In this document: one piece after another, positions 1-7,603 of the stretch | How positions within the stretch are numbered: position 1 is the stretch's first letter | Layout of the letters: each line of letters opens with the position of its first letter | Origin: Aeromonas rivipollensis | GTDB taxonomy: Bacteria; Pseudomonadota; Gammaproteobacteria; Enterobacterales; Aeromonadaceae | Assembly: GCF_037811135.1 (NCBI RefSeq) | Contig: NZ_CP149130.1 | Coordinates: 447,001 to 511,000 of the forward strand | Length of the DNA: 64,000 bases | Direction of reading: 5' to 3' | The notes under the pieces: generated by a model | What the model was told of the DNA's origin: nothing | The model's input: the letters and a program-made list of their open reading frames with translations, nothing else | Database searches by the model: none | Position numbers and translations under genes: made by a program

Positions 1-453
1 GCGGTCAGCGCCGGACGCATCCAGATTGCGGCGCCCCGCGACGAGAGCCAGCGCATCTCCTTCATGGCCCTGTTGCAGGACATCCAGGTGGACATGGGCA
101 AGGAGCGACCCAGGGTGGTCTTCAACAGCCGCACCGGCACTGTGGTGATGGGGCAGGGCGTCAAGGTACGCAAGGCTGCGGTCAGCCACGGCAGCCTGAC
201 GGTGACCATAGGCGAGAGCCAGACGGTCAGTCAGCCCAATGCCTTCTCCAACGGCCGGACCACCACCACGCCCAACTCTCAGGTTCAGGTTGACCGGGAG
301 CGCAACAACATGTTTGTCTGGCCGGATGGCACCTCCCTGGAGGTGATTGTCAAGGCAGTGAATTCCCTGGGGGCGACCCCGGACGATGTCATGGCCATTC
401 TGCAAGCCCTCGACGAGGCGGGAGCCCTCGAAGGCGAGCTGGTGGTCATCTAA
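1..453 (+). CDS. lfgI: Lateral flagellar P-ring protein LfgI (FlgI family), 3' part
   Basis: This is the C-terminal part of the periplasmic P-ring protein, which forms the bushing around the flagellar rod in the peptidoglycan layer. The frame is open from the first base of the window, so the gene begins upstream; the internal ATG at 64 is not the true start. The visible end contains the FlgI-family stretch VVFNSRTGTVVMGQGVKV and ends with a short acidic tail. It lies 8 bp before lfgJ in a run of flagellar genes on the same strand. The lateral rather than polar assignment comes from the downstream laf genes. Confidence 0.93.
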   Translation, partial: AVSAGRIQIAAPRDESQRISFMALLQDIQVDMGKERPRVVFNSRTGTVVMGQGVKVRKAAVSHGSLTVTIGESQTVSQPNAFSNGRTTTTPNSQVQVDRERNNMFVWPDGTSLEVIVKAVNSLGATPDDVMAILQALDEAGALEGELVVI

Positions 454-461
454 GGATCTCT

Positions 462-860
462 ATGACCAGAATTACCTCTGAGCCTGGTTTCTATCAGGAT
501 CTCAATGAACTGCAGCAGATAAAGAGCAACCCGGATCAGCGCGCGGCCCTGGAGGCGGCGGCCGGCCAGTTCGAGGTGAGCTTCCTGCAGACGGTGCTCA
601 AGCACATGCGCTCGGCCTCCGACGCCATGCAGGATGACGATGACAAGCTCATCAAGGGAGAGGCGCTCTACCGCGACATGTACGACAGCCAGCTGGCGAT
701 GAGCATGGTCAAGCGTGGCGGCATGGGGCTCAAGGAGCAGATGGTCAATCAACTGGCCCCCACATTAAAGAATGCCGAGCCGGTGGTCGCTTCAGAACCC
801 CAGACCCTGGCTGCCTTCAGTCAGCCTCTGAATTCGGCAAAAATGAGGAAAGTTGACTGA
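462..860 (+). CDS. lfgJ: Lateral flagellar rod-cap protein LfgJ (short FlgJ, no muramidase domain)
   Basis: FlgJ caps the growing flagellar rod. The 132 residues match only the N-terminal rod-binding domain of FlgJ, including GEALYRDMYDSQLAMSM at about residues 67-83. Enterobacterial FlgJ is about 310 residues and carries a C-terminal glucosaminidase that opens the peptidoglycan; that half is absent, and the stop codon overlaps the lfgK start. The single-domain form is known from other flagellar systems, so this is probably not a truncation. A separate peptidoglycan hydrolase would then be needed; the transglycosylase at 14294-15310 is a candidate by inference only. Confidence 0.93.
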   Translation: MTRITSEPGFYQDLNELQQIKSNPDQRAALEAAAGQFEVSFLQTVLKHMRSASDAMQDDDDKLIKGEALYRDMYDSQLAMSMVKRGGMGLKEQMVNQLAPTLKNAEPVVASEPQTLAAFSQPLNSAKMRKVD

Positions 861-2179
861 TGTCGCTGCTCAATATCGGTTTTAGCGGACTCAACGCGGC
901 GCAGATCGCGTTAAACGTCACCGCCCAGAATATCGCCAACGTCAATACCGTCGGTTACAGCCGCCAGGAAGCCATGATGGGCAGCCTGTCCGGCTTTGGC
1001 CGACTGGATAACGGCATGGGGGTCGAGGTGACCGGGGTCCGCAGGATCACCGATGACTATCTGGTGTCCCAGCACTGGCGCAGCCGCTCCTCTACCGGCT
1101 CCTCCTATGCGTTTCATCAGTACATCAACACCACCGAGCAGTTGCTTGGCAGCGAATCGATGAACATCACCAAGGGGCTGGACAGCTTCTTTGCCTCCCT
1201 CAGCGCCGCCCTCGACAGCCCGGAGACTCCGGCGCAGCGCAGCCAGATCGTCAGCTCTGCCGGGGCGCTGGCCAACCGCTTCGGCCAGTTGAACGAGAGC
1301 CTGCTGACCCAGGAGAAGCAGATCGACGATCAGCTCGGCAGCACCATCACCCAGGTCAACAGCTATCTGAAACAGGTGGCAGAGCTCAACACCCAGATCG
1401 GCGAGCAGGCCTCCAAGGGGGTCAACACCTCGGCCCTGGAAGACAGCCGCGAGCAGATAGTGCGTGAGCTGTCGACCTTCATGGAGGTGCGGGTCAACCG
1501 CCAGAGCGACGGCTCCTTCTCCCTGAGCCTGCCCCAGGGCCAGCCCCTGGTGCTGGCGGGCAGCAGCAGTACCCTCTCCCTCACCGGCGATACCCTGAGC
1601 CTGAGCTTCGGGCCGCAGTCCTTCGAGGTGCCCAGGCTGCAGGGAGGCACCCTGGCCGGGGTGCTTGAGTATCGCACCACGGTGCTGCGCCCCCTGCGCG
1701 ACGAACTGAACCAGATTGCGAAGAAGCTGGCGGACGACTTTAACGCCAAGCAGGCGGGGGGCATCGACTTGAACGGTGACTCGGGCAAACCCCTGTTCAG
1801 CTACGATCCCCTCAACCCTTCCGGCACCCTCAAGGTGGCCGACGGCTTTACCGGTGACCACCTCGCCTTCGCCAAGGCGGGCGGCGGCAACGGCGACAAC
1901 CGCAACTTGCAGGAGCTGCTGACCATCAAGGACAGCCAGTATGAGGCCTACAGCGCCCTGCTCGGCAAGATGGCGGTGCAGAGCGGCCAGGCCAAGGCGA
2001 CCATGGAGGCCGATGCCAACATGGAGAAGCAGCTGGCGACCAAGCTCAGCAGCGTCAGCGGGGTCAACACCGACGAGGAGGGGGTCAAGATCATGGCCTA
2101 TACCAAGGCCTATCAGGCCAATGCCAAGGTGATCAGTACCTCGGATCAGCTCTTCAATTCCATCCTGAACATGTTCTGA
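860..2179 (+). CDS. lfgK: Lateral flagellar hook-associated protein 1, LfgK (HAP1/FlgK)
   Basis: This is the first hook-filament junction protein. The N-terminus MSLLNIGFSGLNAAQIALNV followed by NVTAQNIANVNTVGYSRQEA is the flagellar rod/hook signature, and the C-terminus AYQANAKVISTSDQLFNSIL is the matching heptad-type helix, so both chamber-forming ends are intact. At 439 residues it is shorter than enterobacterial FlgK (about 550), with the reduction in the middle domain, as is common in lateral systems. The start codon overlaps the lfgJ stop by one base. The last 33 bp form part of a degenerate 67-bp duplication running into lfgL. Confidence 0.95.
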   Translation: MSLLNIGFSGLNAAQIALNVTAQNIANVNTVGYSRQEAMMGSLSGFGRLDNGMGVEVTGVRRITDDYLVSQHWRSRSSTGSSYAFHQYINTTEQLLGSESMNITKGLDSFFASLSAALDSPETPAQRSQIVSSAGALANRFGQLNESLLTQEKQIDDQLGSTITQVNSYLKQVAELNTQIGEQASKGVNTSALEDSREQIVRELSTFMEVRVNRQSDGSFSLSLPQGQPLVLAGSSSTLSLTGDTLSLSFGPQSFEVPRLQGGTLAGVLEYRTTVLRPLRDELNQIAKKLADDFNAKQAGGIDLNGDSGKPLFSYDPLNPSGTLKVADGFTGDHLAFAKAGGGNGDNRNLQELLTIKDSQYEAYSALLGKMAVQSGQAKATMEADANMEKQLATKLSSVSGVNTDEEGVKIMAYTKAYQANAKVISTSDQLFNSILNMF

Positions 2180-2280
2180 TGAGGCCGGCATGAGTATCAG
2201 CAGCAATCAAATCCAGCTCTTCAATTCCATCCTCAACAGGTTCTGACGGAGTCCGCATGCGCATCAGCACCAACCAGATC
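2147..2280 (+). repeat. Degenerate 67-bp tandem duplication across the lfgK/lfgL junction
   Basis: Two 67-bp units (2147-2213 and 2214-2280) align without gaps and differ at about 12 positions by my reading. Each unit holds the end of lfgK (CAGCTCTTCAATTCCATCCT...) followed by the start of lfgL (ATG..ATCAGCA..AA). The true lfgK end is in the first unit and the true lfgL start in the second. The inner halves are leftovers. Confidence 0.9.
2190..2246 (+). pseudogene. 18-codon remnant ORF made by the lfgK/lfgL duplication
   Basis: ATG at 2190 opens 18 codons (MSISSNQIQLFNSILNRF) ending at TGA 2244-2246. Its first half copies the LfgL start (MRISTNQIQL) and its second half copies the LfgK end (QLFNSILNMF), so it is a chimera created by duplication. 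A GAGG lies at a workable distance upstream, so translation is possible and could couple lfgK to lfgL. I infer a remnant rather than a selected peptide. Confidence 0.6.
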
Positions 2281-3156
2281 CAGCTCAGCATGCTCGACAA
2301 TCTGCAGCAGGGCTTCGGCGAATATGCCCGCCTCGATCGCCAGATCTCCTCCAACAAGCGGATCCTGCATCCCTCTGACGATCCCGTGGGCAGCGTGCAG
2401 CTGCTCGGGCTGAAGAAGGAGCAGGCGGCGATGGCGCAGTACCAGAAGAACATCGCCAACGCCAAGAGCCAGCTCTCCCAGGGGGAGATCCAGCTCGAGA
2501 CCATGACCAACATGCTGAGCCGTCTGCGGGATCTGACCCAGACTGCCGCCACCGGTTCCCTCTCCGAGGACGATCGCCGGGCCGTCTCCAGCGAGCTGGC
2601 GATCATCAAGGATGGCTTGCTGGATCTGGCCAATGCCCGCAACGAGAGTGGCTCCAGCCTGTTCAGCGGCAGCCAGGTGGACAAGGCTCCCATCGTCAAG
2701 GGACCGGGCGGCGACTATCTCTATCAGGGGGATGCCCTGGTGCGCGAGGTCGGCATCGCCAGAGGGGTCACGGTGGAACTCAATCACACCGCAGACAAGC
2801 TGTTCATCCAGAACGGGGACTTCTTCAAGCAGCTCGACGACATGGTGGCAGCCTTCGACAGCGGTGCCACGGATGCGACCGATCAGGCCAGAGCCATGCT
2901 GGATCGCAGTCTGATCCTGCAAGATGACATCAGCCAGATGGTCAGCACCATAGGGGCACGCATCAATCTGCTGGATCAGGTGGACGAAGGGCACGCCGAG
3001 AAGAGCACCTATAGCAAGGAAGTGAGCAATCAGATAGAGTCCCTCGATTACGCAGGGGCCGTGACCCAGCAGGCTCATGTGCTGATGGCGCTGCAGGTGC
3101 AGCAGCAGGCCTTCGCCAAGGTGAACGGGCTGAGCCTGTTCAACTACATGCCCTAA
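2257..3156 (+). CDS. lfgL: Lateral flagellar hook-associated protein 3, LfgL (HAP3/FlgL)
   Basis: This is the second hook-filament junction protein, related to flagellin. The N-terminus MRISTNQIQLSMLDNLQQGF and the conserved SSNKRILHPSDDPVGSVQLL segment near residues 31-50 are FlgL hallmarks. The C-terminal helix ends in LMALQVQQQAFAKVNGLSLF, the flagellin-like packing helix. Its 299 residues are normal for the family. It follows lfgK after the duplicated spacer and is followed 19 bp later by the LafW-like gene. A GGAG precedes the ATG. Confidence 0.95.
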   Translation: MRISTNQIQLSMLDNLQQGFGEYARLDRQISSNKRILHPSDDPVGSVQLLGLKKEQAAMAQYQKNIANAKSQLSQGEIQLETMTNMLSRLRDLTQTAATGSLSEDDRRAVSSELAIIKDGLLDLANARNESGSSLFSGSQVDKAPIVKGPGGDYLYQGDALVREVGIARGVTVELNHTADKLFIQNGDFFKQLDDMVAAFDSGATDATDQARAMLDRSLILQDDISQMVSTIGARINLLDQVDEGHAEKSTYSKEVSNQIESLDYAGAVTQQAHVLMALQVQQQAFAKVNGLSLFNYMP

Positions 3157-3175
3157 GTCTGTCTAAGGAGCCAGG

Positions 3176-4177
3176 ATGCAGATTCAACAAACCCGTCCGG
3201 GTGGTGTGGCCGAGACGCCGGCCCAGCCCAGGCTGCATGGACGTTCGACTGCCCAGGCCACTTCCCAGCAGACTCCCCGCAACGAGCGCCAGCCCAATGT
3301 CATCCGGCTGGATCGCTGGGCCCTGATCGGCACGGCACAGCAGCGCATCGCCCATGCCCAGGGGGGCGAACAGGCCCTGAGCCAGGTGTGGGGCGAGCTG
3401 AAGCGCCTCGAACAACAGCTGGGCCAGCATAAGGCGGCGAGCGGGGATCTGGTTTCCCGACTCAAGCTGCTGGAAGAGAAGCTCACCCAGCCGAAGGCCC
3501 CCCTAACCTCGGAACTCAAGCCCCGGCTGCTGGCGTCGGCGACGGATAGCCGGGTGCACTACGGTGCCGAGCGGCTCGATCTGCTGAGCCCCAGGGCGAG
3601 CGCCGAGCGGCTGGTCTTCTCCTTCCCGCAGACCAGCAGCGCCGTCGAGGTGCTGCTGCCCGCCGATGCCAGCGAGTCGGAGGCGGCCTCCCGTCTGGAC
3701 AGGGCGCTGCGCAAGGAGCACATCCAGGCCCGCCTGAACGAGCTGGGCAAGCTGGAGCTGAGCGTGCCGGATCAGCACAGGCGCAAGCTGGACGAACCCG
3801 TGCTGCTGAGCGGGGAAGGCATCCGCATTCCTGCAGGCAACCCGGTTCCGGTGCAGTTCAAGCCCAGAGCCGGGCAGCTGACCCAGCTAGGCGAAGGACT
3901 CGACAAGGGGGAGCTCAAGCAGGAGCAGCAGCGCCTGAAGCGGCTGCTCGGCGAGATAGAGCAGTCGGTGCGCGAGTTGAAGCAGTTCCGCCAGAAGATG
4001 GTCAAGCAGCTCGATCGGGTGAAGTCACGCAGCCAGAGCATGCCGCAGGAGGAGCTGGCGCAGTTGCAAGGCAAGCTCAGCCTGCAACTCAAAGAAGGGG
4101 GCTTCATGGGGACAATGTCCGGCTTGCTGGCCCAGGCCAATGTGTCGCGCCAGAACGTGGTGGCACTGCTGACCTAG
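3176..4177 (+). CDS. Uncharacterised lateral flagellar cluster protein, LafW-like candidate
   Basis: I do not firmly recognise this 333-residue protein. It starts with a flexible Gln/Pro-rich tail, followed by a coiled coil (about residues 60-105), a compact alpha/beta middle (about 140-225: RLVFSFP, AVEVLLPADAS, a helix, KLELSVPD, EGIRIPAGNPVPVQF), and a second long charged coiled coil (about 240-290). The middle resembles, by eye, the flagellin hook IN insertion fold. There is no signal peptide or membrane segment, as expected for a protein exported by the flagellar apparatus. Its place directly after lfgL is where, as I recall, E. coli Flag-2 has lafW (putative hook-associated protein). 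It is likely cotranscribed with lfgL and is followed by a terminator. Confidence 0.6.
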   Translation: MQIQQTRPGGVAETPAQPRLHGRSTAQATSQQTPRNERQPNVIRLDRWALIGTAQQRIAHAQGGEQALSQVWGELKRLEQQLGQHKAASGDLVSRLKLLEEKLTQPKAPLTSELKPRLLASATDSRVHYGAERLDLLSPRASAERLVFSFPQTSSAVEVLLPADASESEAASRLDRALRKEHIQARLNELGKLELSVPDQHRRKLDEPVLLSGEGIRIPAGNPVPVQFKPRAGQLTQLGEGLDKGELKQEQQRLKRLLGEIEQSVRELKQFRQKMVKQLDRVKSRSQSMPQEELAQLQGKLSLQLKEGGFMGTMSGLLAQANVSRQNVVALLT

Positions 4178-4200
4178 GTCGGCACGCCCGGCCCGAAAAA

Positions 4201-4238
4201 GAAACCGCCACGGGACTTCCCTGGCGGTTTCTTGTTTT
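4201..4238. terminator. Bidirectional terminator between the lfg operon and fliB
   Basis: GAAACCGCCA (4201-4210) pairs perfectly with TGGCGGTTTC (4222-4231). A-rich sequence lies on the left and TTGTTTT on the right, so it can end transcription arriving from both the plus-strand operon and the minus-strand fliB, whose stop codon touches the hairpin flank. Confidence 0.85.
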
Positions 4239-5401
4239 CAGGATTTCAGCAGGGCGTAGAGGCTGAGATCCGAGGCAAAGCCTGACTCACTCAGTCCTTG
4301 TTCTATGGTCTTGAGAAAACTCGCGTTGTGCTGACGTATGGTGTGATAGCTGTAGAAGAGGTTGACCACATCCTGCTCTTCCAGCTCCTTGTCCATGGCC
4401 AGCAGACACAGATAGTTGCGCAGCAGGAAGTAGTCTATCACCAGCAGCTGATAGGCCTGGAAGCGGCCGCTCTGCAGCAGCGGGAAGTTGTGGTGATAGA
4501 CGTAGTAGAGCAGGTAGTTGTCCATGATATGGGGGCGCTCGGCCAGGAAGGGGGCGACCCTGTCATGCCAGGTCTGCTGCAGCCGCGCCAGCTTGCCCTC
4601 ATCATAGACCCCCTCCAGCACCAGATTGATCTTGTCGAGGCAGTGCTGCATCGTCTGCCGTCCCCGGCGCCCTTGTGAATACGCCAGCAACTGGTGGGTG
4701 ATGGTCCTCAGTCCCCACCACTGCAACTGCGGCATGGCAGGCAACTGCTCGAACATGGTATTGAGCTCCCCCCGCTCTGCCAGCGCCGCCACCTGATCCA
4801 GGAAGGACTCGTGGGACAGGGCCGAGGGATCCCGGTGGATCAGCATGCCGATCAGCCACAGCCGTATCTCGACGGGAACATCGGTGGCCGCCAGCACGTG
4901 GATGCTCAGGCTGTGCAGGGTCGCCATGGCGGTGGAGGGGGGCGTGGCGAAGGGCAGAGGCTGGGCGAGTTCGGTCACCTCTGTCAGCATCGCCAGGGGA
5001 TCCAGCAGCAACTGACGGCACGCCTCGGGGCAGGAGAGCATCAGGGATTTCTTGAGCTGGTTGCCGATGCGGGTCTGGGCTCTGGGATAGGTCTTGCAGG
5101 TGTGGCTCAGCGCCTCCGGCCCCGCCTTGCTGTGGATCTGGCACAGACGATTCTCATCGAGGAAGGGGCAGGCACCCTGCTCATCGAGCTTGATCTCCCC
5201 CCAGCGTTCGTTGCTCTCCTTCACCTTGCGAATGTGCAGCTTGCTCAGGGACTTGACCGCGGGATCCGGGTGCCGCTCGTAGTTGCGGAAGGTCTGCTTG
5301 TCGATGGTGATGGTCCAGCTATGACAGCAGTTGTCTTCACAGCGATCGCCGATGCACTGGAAATGTTGAATGAAATGAGGAGTGTAGAGCGAGGTTGCCA
5401 T
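4238..5401 (-). CDS. fliB: Flagellin lysine-N-methylase FliB
   Basis: FliB methylates surface lysines of flagellin after translation. The N-terminal Cys cluster CIGDRCEDNCCHSW, then ACPFLDENRLCQIH and HTCKTYPR, are the conserved metal-binding or radical-type cysteines of the family. I place the start at the ATG at 5401 (MATSLYTPHFIQHF), because family members start close to this segment; an in-frame upstream start at 5485 would add 28 residues of unlikely composition. The resulting 388 residues fit the family. The gene is divergent from lafA1, separated from it by 187 bp, and convergent with the lfg operon, so the enzyme sits beside its probable substrates LafA1 and LafA2. Confidence 0.9.
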   Translation of the reverse strand: MATSLYTPHFIQHFQCIGDRCEDNCCHSWTITIDKQTFRNYERHPDPAVKSLSKLHIRKVKESNERWGEIKLDEQGACPFLDENRLCQIHSKAGPEALSHTCKTYPRAQTRIGNQLKKSLMLSCPEACRQLLLDPLAMLTEVTELAQPLPFATPPSTAMATLHSLSIHVLAATDVPVEIRLWLIGMLIHRDPSALSHESFLDQVAALAERGELNTMFEQLPAMPQLQWWGLRTITHQLLAYSQGRRGRQTMQHCLDKINLVLEGVYDEGKLARLQQTWHDRVAPFLAERPHIMDNYLLYYVYHHNFPLLQSGRFQAYQLLVIDYFLLRNYLCLLAMDKELEEQDVVNLFYSYHTIRQHNASFLKTIEQGLSESGFASDLSLYALLKS

Positions 5402-5588
5402 GTCGCGGTCCGGTAATGAGAGAGGACATTTTAAAAGCAATAAGCATGCCGGATGAGTCAGTGTCAGGACGGTGCTCTCTGACAAAAAATATGAGAGGGC
5501 AGGACTACATTTTCGCGGGAAAGGTGTCGCCTATCTCTGATGTCAACCTAACAGGCTGCATCGCAGCGATTACATCGAGGAATACATC

Positions 5589-6452
5589 ATGGGCTTGTCC
5601 ATTCATACCAACTTCGCCTCCCTGACCACTCAGAACCAGCTGAACTCCACCAACAAGATGCTGGGCACCGCCATGCAGCGTCTGGGCACTGGCCTTCGCA
5701 TCAACTCCGCCGCCGATGACGCCGCCGGTCTGCAGATGGCTACCCGCCTGCAAGCCCAGTCCAACGGCCAGAAAGTGGGCATGCGCAACGCCCAGGATGC
5801 CGTCTCCATGATGCAGACCGGTGAAGGCGCCCTGGACGAAATGACCAATATCGTTCAGCGCATGAAGGATCTGGCAACTCAGGGCGCGAACGGCACTACC
5901 AGCGCGGAAGACTACACCGCCCTGAACGCCGAGTTCGGCGAACTGGCGAAAGAGCTGACCAACATCACCGACAACACCACCTTCGGCGGCCAGTCCCTGC
6001 TGAAGAAGGGTGCCGGCAACTTCGAGAAGGGCGCGGTCAAGTTCCAGATCGGTGGCACCGCTGCCGAGACCCTGAGCGTGGATATCTCCACCGACCTGAA
6101 GAAGGTGACCGGTTCTACCGCGAACTCCGGTCTGGATGGCGCCGCCCTGAAGGCCGGTATCGGTGATCAGACCAAGGCCTCTGCAGCCATCACCGAGATG
6201 GAAACCTTCCTGAAAGACATCGGCAGCGCCCGTTCTTCCTTCGGTGCCAACATCAACCGTCTGGAGCACACCGTCAACAACCTCTCCAACATGAAAGAGA
6301 ACACCGACATGGCAAACGGTCGCATCATGGATGCCGACTTCGCCCAGGAGAGCACCAACATGACCAAGAACCAGATGCTGATGCAGGCTGGCATGTCCGT
6401 GCTGTCCAACTCCAACCAGATGACCGGCATGGTGACCTCCCTGCTGCGTTGA
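5589..6452 (+). CDS. lafA1: Lateral flagellin LafA1
   Basis: This is the filament subunit of the lateral flagellum. Both flagellin ends are intact: [20 protein letters not shown] and [20 protein letters not shown] at the N-terminus, and the C-terminal helix ending [10 protein letters not shown]. At 287 residues it is a small flagellin with a minimal surface domain (about 115-200) that carries several lysines, possible FliB sites. A GAGGA ribosome site precedes the ATG. The intergenic hairpin after the stop suggests a monocistronic transcript. The protein is nearly identical to LafA2 outside the middle. Confidence 0.95.
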   Translation: MGLSIHTNFASLTTQNQLNSTNKMLGTAMQRLGTGLRINSAADDAAGLQMATRLQAQSNGQKVGMRNAQDAVSMMQTGEGALDEMTNIVQRMKDLATQGANGTTSAEDYTALNAEFGELAKELTNITDNTTFGGQSLLKKGAGNFEKGAVKFQIGGTAAETLSVDISTDLKKVTGSTANSGLDGAALKAGIGDQTKASAAITEMETFLKDIGSARSSFGANINRLEHTVNNLSNMKENTDMANGRIMDADFAQESTNMTKNQMLMQAGMSVLSNSNQMTGMVTSLLR

Positions 6453-6459
6453 TATCTGT

Positions 6460-6491
6460 GGCACCCATCCGCTGGATGGGTGCCTTTTTTT
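6460..6491 (+). terminator. Intrinsic terminator after lafA1
   Basis: GGCACCCATCC (6460-6470), a 3-base loop, GGATGGGTGCC (6474-6484) and seven T form a textbook terminator 8 bp after the lafA1 stop. A long pyrimidine-rich tract follows. Confidence 0.93.
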
Positions 6492-6623
6492 CCTCTCCTT
6501 CTCCTTTCTTCCTCGCCTTTTTCACCCTCATTTTCATTTGCCATTCAAGTCCTGAGCCTCCCCTGTCGCTTCTCCTTGTCGTAGAGTTCCCCGCTGCTTT
6601 GCAGCCTATTTGAGGAGTAGATC

Positions 6624-7490
6624 ATGGGTTTGTCCATTCACACTAATTTCGCCTCTCTGACCACCCAGAACCAGCTGAATTCCACCAACAAGATGCTGGG
6701 CACCGCCATGCAGCGCCTGGGTACCGGTCTGCGCATCAACTCCGCCGCCGATGACGCCGCCGGCCTGCAGATGGCTACCCGTCTGCAAGCCCAGTCCAAC
6801 GGTCAGAAGGTCGGCATGCGCAACGCCCAGGATGCCGTCTCCATGATGCAGACCGCCGAAGGCGCCATGGACGAGATGACCAATATCGTCCAGCGCATGA
6901 AGGATCTGGCCACCCAGGGCGCCAACGGTACTGCTAGCGCGGAAGACCGTCTGGCCATGGGTACCGAGATGAAGGAGCTGACCGCCGAGCTGAAGAACAT
7001 CAGCGACAACACCAAGTTTGGTGGCGAGACCCTGATCAGCGATGCTGGCAAGTTCGGTGCCGGAACCGTGACCTTCCAGATCGGTGGCACCGCCGCCGAG
7101 AAGCTGGACGTGAAGGCCGACACCAACGTCCAGGCCGTGAATGCCGCCATCACCACTGCGACCACGGATCTGGCCACTGCCGATGTGGCTGCGACTGCCC
7201 TGGCGTCCACTGACTTCAATGCGCAGATCACCAAGATGGAAGATGCCCTGGATCTGATCGGTACCGCCCGTTCCCAGTTCGGTGCCAACATCAACCGTCT
7301 GGAGCACACCGTCAACAACCTCTCCAACATGAAAGAGAACACCGACATGGCGAACGGCCGCATCATGGATGCCGACTTCGCCCAGGAGAGCACCAACATG
7401 ACCAAGAACCAGATGCTGATGCAGGCTGGCATGTCAGTGCTGTCCAACTCCAACCAGATGACCGGCATGGTAACTTCCCTGCTGCGTTGA
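6624..7490 (+). CDS. lafA2: Lateral flagellin LafA2
   Basis: This second lateral flagellin has 288 residues, the same start and end as LafA1 and a different central surface domain (about residues 115-205, rich in Ala, Thr and Asp). The C-terminal 70 residues are identical between the copies, and their DNA differs at only a few third positions. A GAGGAG ribosome site lies 6 bases before the ATG. The 171-bp gap from lafA1 includes a terminator, so lafA2 probably has its own promoter, though I could not find a clear sigma-28 site. Paired lateral flagellins are known in some Aeromonas species. Confidence 0.95.
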   Translation: MGLSIHTNFASLTTQNQLNSTNKMLGTAMQRLGTGLRINSAADDAAGLQMATRLQAQSNGQKVGMRNAQDAVSMMQTAEGAMDEMTNIVQRMKDLATQGANGTASAEDRLAMGTEMKELTAELKNISDNTKFGGETLISDAGKFGAGTVTFQIGGTAAEKLDVKADTNVQAVNAAITTATTDLATADVAATALASTDFNAQITKMEDALDLIGTARSQFGANINRLEHTVNNLSNMKENTDMANGRIMDADFAQESTNMTKNQMLMQAGMSVLSNSNQMTGMVTSLLR

Positions 7491-7500
7491 TGGGTTGCAT

Positions 7501-7522
7501 GGCCGCTCCGAAAGGGGCGGCC
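7501..7522 (+). terminator. Probable terminator or attenuating hairpin after lafA2
   Basis: GGCCGCTCC (7501-7509), a GAAA loop and GGGGCGGCC (7514-7522) form a stable 9-bp stem with one G-T pair. The following sequence, CTTGTCTG, is only weakly T-rich, so partial read-through into lafB is plausible. Confidence 0.65.
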
Positions 7523-7603
7523 CTTGTCTGACAATCGCTTGTCGGTTGGAAAGGACCGAGCCGGTGTTTTCCAACAGGCATGCCACTGAATAAGGGGATA
7601 AAG

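Noticed and set aside
5432..5455. TAAA ... GCCGGATG as a sigma-28 promoter for lafA1
   Set aside because: The spacing is 12 bases instead of about 15, and the -10 half matches the GCCGATAA consensus only in part. It may still be relevant, but I do not annotate it.
7546..7562. TTGGAAAGGACCGAGCC upstream of lafB as a sigma-54 promoter
   Set aside because: Only the GG and GC doublets have correct spacing; the flanking consensus is poor compared with the site at 9388.
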